Assembly (NCBI GenBank): GCA_045600945.1
Contig: JAZRYX010000041.1
Coordinates: 1-17,461, forward strand
Length of the DNA: 17,461 nt
Reading direction: 5' to 3'
DNA from: Darwinimomas sp045600945
Lineage (GTDB): Bacteria; Bacillota; Clostridia; Lachnospirales; Lachnospiraceae
In this document: positions 5,512 to 10,890 of the stretch, piece after piece
How positions within the stretch are numbered: the stretch's first letter is position 1
How the letters are laid out: every line of letters begins with the position of its first letter
Made by a program: the position numbers and the translations under genes
Notes under the pieces: generated by a model
What the model saw: only the letters and a program-made list of their open reading frames with translations
Databases searched by the model: none
What the model was told of the DNA's origin: nothing

Positions 5512-8418
5512 ATGAAGTCATTAAAGAAACAGATAAAAAGAACCGTATCACTTGCATTAGCTATCCTGTTAATGCTTGCTACTCCTATGGCATCATTGGC
5601 TACAGAAGGAGTTTCTGAGACAGAAGAAAAGATAGAGGTAGTTATTGATTTTTCAGAAGAAATAGACAAAACCGAAGAGAAGTCGATAGTTGTGGAAGAA
5701 GAATCTCCTGAAGAAATAGAAGAGGAAATCAAGCAGGAAGATGAAGATATCGATTCTGTTGTTGAAGAACAGGAAGAAGACGAAGAACAGGAGGAAAATC
5801 CAGAAGACCCAGGAGAACAAGCTGAGGCTGAAGAAGAACCTGATTCTGAGAATACTGAGTTATTGATGGAAAAAGATGGAAGCGAAGATAATCCACATGA
5901 TTTAACCGAAGATATCACAGTAATGCACGGAGAATATACGGTTTCTGACGAAGTCACCAACCCTAATCGTCTCGAAGTTGAAAATGAGGCAATTATTAAT
6001 TTAAAGAGTGGTTGTGTGCTGAAACTTCCTAAGGGCATCCATGTAAAAGAGGGTTGTTCTTTAACCATTCAAGGAACGGGAGCACTGATAATCGATAATG
6101 TGGATGAAAGTAATGCCGGTATCGGTGGAGACAATGACGAGAATGGTGGAGAAATTATTATTGAAGGTGGTCAGATTACGGTAACTGGCGGTGAAGATGC
6201 AGCAGGCATCGGTGGAGGAAACCGAGGCAATGGCGGTATAGTCGAGATTAGCGGTGGCGTTGTTACTGTACAAGGAGGATCCAGTGGAGCCGGTATCGGC
6301 GGCGGTTTTGGTCTCAATGGTAGGGGTACAAATTTCGGTAATAGCGGTACAGTCGAGATTAGCGGTGGCACCGTGAAAGCAACTGGTGGACGAAATGGTG
6401 CAGGAATCGGTGGTGGAAACTTTGGTAATGGAGAAGATATCACGATTAGCGGTGGCACCGTGAAAGCAACTGGTGGAGATCAAGCTTCTGGAATCGGAGG
6501 AGGCCGCGTGAGAAATTGCGGCACCGTGACAATCACCGGCGGTACTGTGACGGCAATCGGTGGATATTTAGGTGCAGGAATCGGTGGCGGTCATGGTGAC
6601 TCTAATAGACATATGGGTGATGGCGGTAATGTTACAATCGAAGGAGGTAACGTGACGGCAATCGGAGGTGATAGAGCAGCAGGTATCGGAGGCGGACGAG
6701 AAGGTGCTGGTGGCAACTTGACTGTCAACGGAGGCAATGTAGCAGCAACCGGTGGAGCAGGAGCGCCTTCTATTGGTAGAGGCGGTGAGTGTCCTAACAA
6801 AACAATGGGGACTTTCGATCTAGGAACAGGATTGAGTGTGTTTGATACTTCCAAAGCCGGAGAACGCATCAAAATAGATAATCCAACACCAAGCGAATTA
6901 GACAAATACAAACGAGTCAATATCGGTAAGGATTCACAAATAGCAGTTGAACCGATTGTGAATAAACAATTTACCTATAACGGTGAAGAACATGATGCCA
7001 TTATTAATCCAGGTATAAAAGCAACCCTTAGCGGATCAACAAAGGCGACAAATGTTGGCACTTATACAATTACAGCAACCCCTGACGAAGGCTGTGTCTG
7101 GAATAGTGACTTAACTTCCACGCCGAAGGAGTATAATTGGACGATTAATCCTAAAGATGTGTCTAGTCCATATAGAGTAGAAGTTCAGACGATAGTTAAA
7201 GGAAGTGAATGTTTTGCTGATCCGATTTTATACGACTGGGAGACACATGAAAACATCACCGGTACAATGACATATCGATATAACAGCAGGGAAAGGTCGA
7301 AGGAATATATTATTGCGAGTATGGCAGAACTCCCTGCAGACGGAAGCGGCACCATATTCTGGGAGTTTACCGCTAACGAAAACTTTACAGGAACCATTAG
7401 CGGAAGCATCATATTTAGAATAGCGGACATTAAGTTTACGGTTAAAGGTGAGACTGCCGATGCGACCAATGCAGTAACAATTAAGGATAATCCTACTTAT
7501 GGAGATACCTGGGATCAGATTGTTACAATTAAATCTAATGACATTGAAGCGTCTTTAAATGGTGTGGAAGGAAAAGGAGAATATACTCTATATGATACTG
7601 GCGCACCTGATGCTGGTGAACGAGAATATGCTGTGCAGTTTGATGGGTCATTTAATGATATACAATATATCAATATTAATGTGTTTACCGACAAGGTGAA
7701 TATTGCCAAAGCGGAATATTCTGACGTTACTAAAGAGGCATTTGGCGAAGTGAATGCGCAGGAGGGAAGCGGCACAGTCATCGTTCTTCCTGATATTCCG
7801 AAAGGTTCGAGCTACGGGACCCCGAAAAAGGCTGTAGATAATGATCCATATGAATTATTCTCTATCAAAGGCAATCGGATTCCTTTGTTTATGACAGAGA
7901 CTCCAACACGCTTGGAACCAATGATTTTCACTGTTCCGGTTATTGCAGATAGAAATCACAATGATTATACAATTACCGTGACCGTAACTCCCAAATCGGG
8001 TGAATCAGATGATGAAGGTGAAGGAGAAGGAGAAGGAGAAGGCGGTTCGTATGACCCCGGATATACACCACGATCCTATTCAGGAGCTTCCGGAACCAGT
8101 TCTGTGAGAGAAGGGCGTTGGGAATATCATGCTGACGGAGACTACTGGACATACACAAAGAACGGAATCCTCAAGAACACATGGGCATATATTTATAACC
8201 CATATGCTAAACCGGGACAGCATAAAGCAGATTGGTACTATTTTAATGAATCAGGAAAGATGCTGACAGGATGGCAGAAGATAAATAATCTTTGGTATTA
8301 TCTGTATCCGTATAAAGATGGAACAGGAACCTTGGGAGCATGTCTCATAGGACCTGCATGGACACCGGATGGATATGAAGTTGATGCAAATGGTGCATGG
8401 ACAGGAAAGAAGAGATAA
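5512..8418 (+). CDS. Secreted surface protein with Gly-rich repeats and cell-wall-binding C-terminus
   Basis: A 968-aa protein. ATG 5512 is chosen because CGAGGG lies 8 nt upstream; the in-frame ATG at 5485 has no ribosome binding site. A signal peptide covers about residues 1-30 (basic KKQIKR, hydrophobic core, probable cut after ASLA). A very acidic Glu-rich stretch covers about 31-120. Residues about 192-425 hold seven to eight repeats built on (I/V)EISGG-V-ATGG-AGIGGG, as in beta-helix-like adhesins or carbohydrate-binding proteins. An Ig-like/MBG-type segment follows at about 478-547 (FTYNGEEH... NVGTYTITA). Beyond an EGEGEGEG linker at about 835-845, residues 868-968 contain aromatic cell-wall/choline-binding-type repeats (WYYFNESGKMLTGWQ). 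There is no LPXTG motif. Likely role: non-covalently anchored adhesin or glycan binder, carried as cargo. Confidence 0.85.
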   Translation: MKSLKKQIKRTVSLALAILLMLATPMASLATEGVSETEEKIEVVIDFSEEIDKTEEKSIVVEEESPEEIEEEIKQEDEDIDSVVEEQEEDEEQEENPEDPGEQAEAEEEPDSENTELLMEKDGSEDNPHDLTEDITVMHGEYTVSDEVTNPNRLEVENEAIINLKSGCVLKLPKGIHVKEGCSLTIQGTGALIIDNVDESNAGIGGDNDENGGEIIIEGGQITVTGGEDAAGIGGGNRGNGGIVEISGGVVTVQGGSSGAGIGGGFGLNGRGTNFGNSGTVEISGGTVKATGGRNGAGIGGGNFGNGEDITISGGTVKATGGDQASGIGGGRVRNCGTVTITGGTVTAIGGYLGAGIGGGHGDSNRHMGDGGNVTIEGGNVTAIGGDRAAGIGGGREGAGGNLTVNGGNVAATGGAGAPSIGRGGECPNKTMGTFDLGTGLSVFDTSKAGERIKIDNPTPSELDKYKRVNIGKDSQIAVEPIVNKQFTYNGEEHDAIINPGIKATLSGSTKATNVGTYTITATPDEGCVWNSDLTSTPKEYNWTINPKDVSSPYRVEVQTIVKGSECFADPILYDWETHENITGTMTYRYNSRERSKEYIIASMAELPADGSGTIFWEFTANENFTGTISGSIIFRIADIKFTVKGETADATNAVTIKDNPTYGDTWDQIVTIKSNDIEASLNGVEGKGEYTLYDTGAPDAGEREYAVQFDGSFNDIQYININVFTDKVNIAKAEYSDVTKEAFGEVNAQEGSGTVIVLPDIPKGSSYGTPKKAVDNDPYELFSIKGNRIPLFMTETPTRLEPMIFTVPVIADRNHNDYTITVTVTPKSGESDDEGEGEGEGEGGSYDPGYTPRSYSGASGTSSVREGRWEYHADGDYWTYTKNGILKNTWAYIYNPYAKPGQHKADWYYFNESGKMLTGWQKINNLWYYLYPYKDGTGTLGACLIGPAWTPDGYEVDANGAWTGKKR
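6357..6477 (+). repeat. Identical 34-bp direct repeat inside the surface-protein gene
   Basis: The 34 bases at 6357-6390 recur exactly at 6444-6477, 87 bp (29 codons) apart, encoding two ISGGTVKATGG units. Neighbouring units have diverged at the DNA level, so this pair was duplicated or converted recently. Confidence 0.85.
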
Positions 8419-8434
8419 TAGATTTATAATAGAG

Positions 8435-8466
8435 CAGGGCTGGCAGATGCTGGCTCTGTTTTCATG
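8435..8466 (+). terminator. Terminator of the surface-protein gene
   Basis: CAGGGCTGGC-AGAT-GCTGGCTCTG forms a 10-bp RNA stem with three G-U pairs and a 4-nt loop, followed by TTTTC. It starts 17 nt after the stop codon. Confidence 0.7.
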
Positions 8467-8788
8467 TCCGGAGGCAACATAAAATCATCGATTTATTCTG
8501 TAATTTCGTGTAGAATCCGATCTATCCAAAATCTTCCAGGGTCCGTCTTCTTTTAGAACGAAAAAGTCCCTATTTTTATTGGTCTGACGGGGTCTGAAAT
8601 TTAGGGGTTGGAACTTTTTTACACGGGCTAAATTCAGTGATTTAAAAATTTCCCGCTTTTTCCTTGATTATATATAGGTTTCCGGGAATCTCTGTCTTCT
8701 TTTAGGATTTCAAGATGGTCCGTTTTTTGATCGTTTCCGGAAGGCAGCGGGCGGGGGCGGGCTATTTCCGGTTTTTATGCTTTTTATA

Positions 8789-8853
8789 AATAAAATGGGC
8801 GTAAGGCCTAGCGTAAGCGGCCAGGCTGCGAGTTTACGAGCACCCATTTTATT
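8789..8853. repeat. Long-arm inverted repeat with GC-rich interior
   Basis: AATAAAATGGG (8789-8799) and its exact complement (8843-8853) enclose a 43-nt interior. That contains GCGTAAG twice (8799 and 8811) and GGCC twice (8805-8808, 8819-8822), and CGTAA can pair with TTACG at 8834-8838. The AT-rich outer arms and GC-rich centre contrast strongly with the flanks. Confidence 0.7.
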
Positions 8854-8911
8854 ATTTTGTTGAGAGAGAAAAGAGAAATATTTTTCTCTTTCTCTATATT
8901 ATATAGTTGTA

Positions 8912-8965
8912 GGTGCACTATGCACCCGATGAAAAAGAGCCTATGGGGTGCACTATGCACCCGAT
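8912..8965. repeat. Two copies of a 19-bp palindromic repeat
   Basis: GGTGCACTATGCACCCGAT occurs exactly at 8912-8930 and 8947-8965, 35 bp apart start to start. Each copy contains the palindrome GGTGCA-CTA-TGCACC; in the second copy the arms extend to 7 bp. The layout fits a dimeric regulator's operators or iteron-like initiator sites. The XRE-like regulator at 9068-9478 and an off-window Rep protein are possible binders. Confidence 0.75.
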
Positions 8966-9024
8966 AAGACACAAAAAAGGACCCCTTGTTAAGGACAATT
9001 AAAGAAGAAAAATTTTAGTTAATC

Positions 9025-9063
9025 AAAAAGTGCCCTTTCGAGGTTTTCTCTCTACGGGGCACT
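9025..9063. terminator. Terminator of the XRE-like regulator gene
   Basis: AGTGCCC/GGGCACT (9029-9035 with 9057-9063) forms a 7-bp stem. Read leftward, it is followed by TTTTTGATT, directly after the stop codon at 9068. TGCTTTTA on the other side makes it partly bidirectional. Confidence 0.7.
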
Positions 9064-9067
9064 GCTT

Positions 9068-9478
9068 TTATTTCTTGGGAAACAATAAGGCATGGATGGA
9101 TTCTTTGTAAATAAGTGATACCAACTCTTTTTCTTGTTTAGTAATACGCCTTCTTTCTCTGAATCTTAAATATAATTCTTCAAATTCTTCCTCAGATATT
9201 GAATCTCCTATATAATTACCTGACCAAGTAAGAAACTCTTTTATTTCCTTACCGGAACATTGATCAATTTCTTTATGCAATATTTTGGATTGGAGAACCT
9301 TATCGACAATTTCTTGCGATTCAACACCGAGAAGCCAATCTGTTGTAACATTTCCCATATCTGCAATTTTGATAAGGTCATCGATGGAAGGATTATCGAG
9401 GTTAATTCCTTCGATTTCTTCTTTTGTATATGATTTAAGAGCTTGCTTTGCTCTTTTCTTAAAAAGTTTTATGTTCAT
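9068..9478 (-). CDS. Shortened XRE-like regulator divergent from the integrase
   Basis: A 136-aa protein starting at ATG 9478 with CGGAGG upstream. Residues about 30-52, NPSIDDLIKIADMGNVTTDWLLGVE, match the end of the XRE/Cro helix-turn-helix domain (PSIDTLIKIA...VSTDWLLG). The preceding recognition-helix portion is short and degenerate (KKRAKQALKSYTKEEIEG), missing roughly a dozen residues of a standard domain. The C-terminal half is helical and charged (SEEEFEELYLRFRERRRI). It is the only regulator next to the integrase and probably controls it; it could bind the palindrome at 9494-9507. Whether it still binds DNA alone is uncertain. Confidence 0.75.
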   Translation of the reverse strand: MNIKLFKKRAKQALKSYTKEEIEGINLDNPSIDDLIKIADMGNVTTDWLLGVESQEIVDKVLQSKILHKEIDQCSGKEIKEFLTWSGNYIGDSISEEEFEELYLRFRERRRITKQEKELVSLIYKESIHALLFPKK

Positions 9479-9493
9479 TATGGCATCCTCCGT

Positions 9494-9507
9494 GTATAAT
9501 ATTATAC
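9494..9507. promoter_or_regulatory. Shared palindromic -10 region and likely operator
   Basis: GTATAATATTATAC is a perfect 14-bp palindrome. It supplies TATAAT to the integrase (9495-9500) and, on the other strand, TATAAT to the regulator (9506-9501). No good -35 is seen on either side. A symmetrical site in a 30-bp divergent spacer is a natural operator, where binding would block both promoters. Confidence 0.6.
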
Positions 9508-9508
9508 A

Positions 9509-10675
9509 ATGGAGTCAAAGATTAGTACAAGTGAAAAGAACAAAACGATTTGGATAGTTGATGTCCTCACCAAACGCGGTGTGGACACGTCTTTGAGTGG
9601 TTTTGCTACAGAATATGAACTGTTAGCTAAAGTATATGATCATACAAAATGGAAGGGGAAAAATGGCAGGTGGTGCGCCCATATTCGTATAGATGGGAAA
9701 AGGAAGTTATTGTCAAAGGCAACAGAAGAAGAACTTGAGGAGGCTTTAGAAGAATATTATTCTAAGGATTTTGCTCCGTATTTTGAACAGGCTTTTCATG
9801 AAATGCTGGATGATAAAAAGGATGATTTAAAAGTCAACTCAATTACCCGGTATAATAATGTGTTTAATAGGCTATGCAAAGGATCAAAGCATGAGTTCAT
9901 GAATACCAGAGTAAGCGTTATGCAAGACTCGATTATTGAAGACTTCATTGTAGTAACGATTAGGAAGTTTAAACTCAATAGGAAGGCATATGCAGGGTTA
10001 AGAACAATAATAAGAGAAACTTTGCGATATGCAAAACGAAAAGGATATACAAAATTCCAGGTTACAAGTTTTTTTGAGGATTTGGAATTATCCAAAAGCC
10101 TATTTAAGCCTAAAATGAAAACTACTGATGAGACAGTATATACTACGAGCGAAATTAAAAAGATCAGAGAAATATGTGAGAAAAAGAAAGAACCAAAGTA
10201 CAAAGTTCTTGAACTGCTGACATATACCGGAATGAGGGTAGGAGAGGCAGTAGCTGTGTTGCCGACTGATGTTGTCGGAAATAAGTTGTCTATTAACAAG
10301 ACAGAAATATCTTACAATGATGGTGAAAAATATGTTGTGACCATCAACAATTCAGCTAAGCAGGGGCATAACAGAGCTATCCCTATTGTTGACAAAGCAA
10401 AAGAACTGATTGCATCGGGACCATTTAATGTGACTACCAGGCAGGTAAGATATGCTCTTGCTCAAGTTTGCAAGGAGGCCAAGATTTCTGCGCTGCATCC
10501 ACATTCTATAAGGAAATGGTACGCATCGTTTTTACTTGATTCCGGCGCGCTGTCCGATGCTTCAATTCAAAAACTGTTAGGTCATGAAGATATCACGACT
10601 ACAAGAACATATTACCAAAGGGATATCTCAGATGAGACTCAAACATTAAAGAAGCTTCAGGATATCATGAAATGA
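9509..10675 (+). CDS. Tyrosine recombinase/integrase
   Basis: A 388-aa phage/ICE-type integrase. The N-terminal arm-binding region includes WKGKNGRWCAHIRIDGKRK, followed by a core-binding domain (about residues 85-190). The catalytic domain has the expected residues: R243 (TGMRVGEA), H332-x-x-R335 (HSIRKW), H359 (LGHED) and nucleophile Y368 (TRTYYQ). ATG 9509 is the only possible Met start: the frame is closed by TAA at 9497 and the next Met is about 95 residues in. There is no ribosome binding site, and TATAAT ends 8 nt before the ATG, so the transcript should be leaderless. The gene points at the chromosomal junction, as expected at an element's end. Confidence 0.93.
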   Translation: MESKISTSEKNKTIWIVDVLTKRGVDTSLSGFATEYELLAKVYDHTKWKGKNGRWCAHIRIDGKRKLLSKATEEELEEALEEYYSKDFAPYFEQAFHEMLDDKKDDLKVNSITRYNNVFNRLCKGSKHEFMNTRVSVMQDSIIEDFIVVTIRKFKLNRKAYAGLRTIIRETLRYAKRKGYTKFQVTSFFEDLELSKSLFKPKMKTTDETVYTTSEIKKIREICEKKKEPKYKVLELLTYTGMRVGEAVAVLPTDVVGNKLSINKTEISYNDGEKYVVTINNSAKQGHNRAIPIVDKAKELIASGPFNVTTRQVRYALAQVCKEAKISALHPHSIRKWYASFLLDSGALSDASIQKLLGHEDITTTRTYYQRDISDETQTLKKLQDIMK

Positions 10676-10676
10676 G

Positions 10677-10696
10677 TTTAACCACTTTTTAACCAC
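10677..10696 (+). repeat. Tandem 9-bp repeat, candidate integrase arm site
   Basis: TTTAACCAC occurs at 10677-10685 and 10688-10696, 11 bp apart (about one helical turn), directly after the integrase stop. Short direct repeats phased this way near an attachment core are typical integrase arm-binding sites. Confidence 0.5.
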
Positions 10697-10744
10697 CTCT
10701 CAATGCGAAAACAACGTAAAATCAAAGGCTACGGGGTTTGTCTT

Positions 10745-10770
10745 TTGTTCAAGTCTCCCTTCCGCTACTT
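10745..10770 (+). other. Candidate attachment site (tRNA-3'-end-like sequence)
   Basis: GTTCAAGTCTCCCTTCCGCT followed by ACTT (from 10748) reads like the T-loop, 3' T-stem strand, 3' acceptor strand and discriminator base of a tRNA. The matching 5' T-stem strand (GGGAG) and the rest of a tRNA are absent. This is what remains at one end when an element integrates into a tRNA 3' end. It lies between the integrase and chromosomal genes. The donor tRNA is not identifiable here. Confidence 0.5.
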
Positions 10771-10775
10771 GAAAG

Positions 10776-10810
10776 ACAGCAGTAAGCTTTGTGGGCCTAC
10801 TGCTGTTTTA
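10776..10810 (+). terminator. Rho-independent terminator at the junction
   Basis: ACAGCAGTA (10776-10784) and TACTGCTGT (10798-10806) form a perfect 9-bp stem, followed by TTTATT. It would end integrase transcripts and originally perhaps those of the interrupted RNA gene. Confidence 0.8.
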
Positions 10811-10830
10811 TTCCGTATGGTTAATGCAAT

Positions 10831-10864
10831 CGTGCCTCAAGTATATGGCACGAGGTTTCTTTTT
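10831..10864 (+). terminator. Second hairpin with T-tract before uvrA
   Basis: CGTGCC/GGCACG (10831-10836, 10847-10852) is followed by AGGTTTCTTTTT. It is terminator-like and isolates uvrA from upstream transcription; its T-tract overlaps the uvrA -35 region. Confidence 0.55.
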
Positions 10865-10873
10865 AATTCTATA

Positions 10874-10882
10874 TGATATAAT
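10874..10882 (+). promoter_or_regulatory. uvrA: Extended -10 promoter of uvrA
   Basis: TGATATAAT is a perfect extended -10, with no clear -35 upstream. TATAAT ends 8 nt before the uvrA ATG (10891), so the predicted transcript begins at or within a few bases of the start codon, and no Shine-Dalgarno sequence is present. No Gram-positive LexA box (GAACnnnnGTTC) is seen. Confidence 0.65.
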
Positions 10883-10890
10883 AGAACAGT

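Larger units (their letters stand above)
8467..9025. other. Gene-free structured region between converging genes
   Basis: No plausible coding frame was found in this stretch of about 560 bases, which is long for a convergent junction. It holds: GTCTTCTTTTAG twice (8545-8556, 8694-8705); GGTCTGA twice, 10 bp apart (8581, 8591); CCGTC/GACGG (8543-8547, 8586-8590); TTCCCG/CGGGAA (8650-8655, 8683-8688); CCGGAA/TTCCGG around a G-rich core (8737-8771) followed by TTTTTATGC; an 11-bp inverted repeat (8789-8853); an imperfect A/G-rich hairpin (about 8862-8895); and two palindromic repeats (8912-8965). Such density suggests an origin of transfer or replication, or a structured RNA. None is proven. Confidence 0.55.

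Noticed and set aside
5481..6068. 195-codon leftward serine-rich frame
   Set aside because: It is the antisense shadow of the Glu/Asp-rich part of the surface protein; GAA/GAT codons read as serine codons on the other strand and no ribosome binding site is present.
8747..8762. G-quadruplex in the G-rich tract
   Set aside because: Only three G-runs of three or more are present, so a canonical four-run quadruplex is not supported.
8912..8965. CRISPR array
   Set aside because: Only two repeats with a 16-nt gap, each a full palindrome, and no cas genes; operators or iterons fit better.
10745..10770. Complete tRNA gene
   Set aside because: Only the 3' T-arm and acceptor-like part is present; upstream bases cannot form the T-stem, anticodon arm or acceptor partner.
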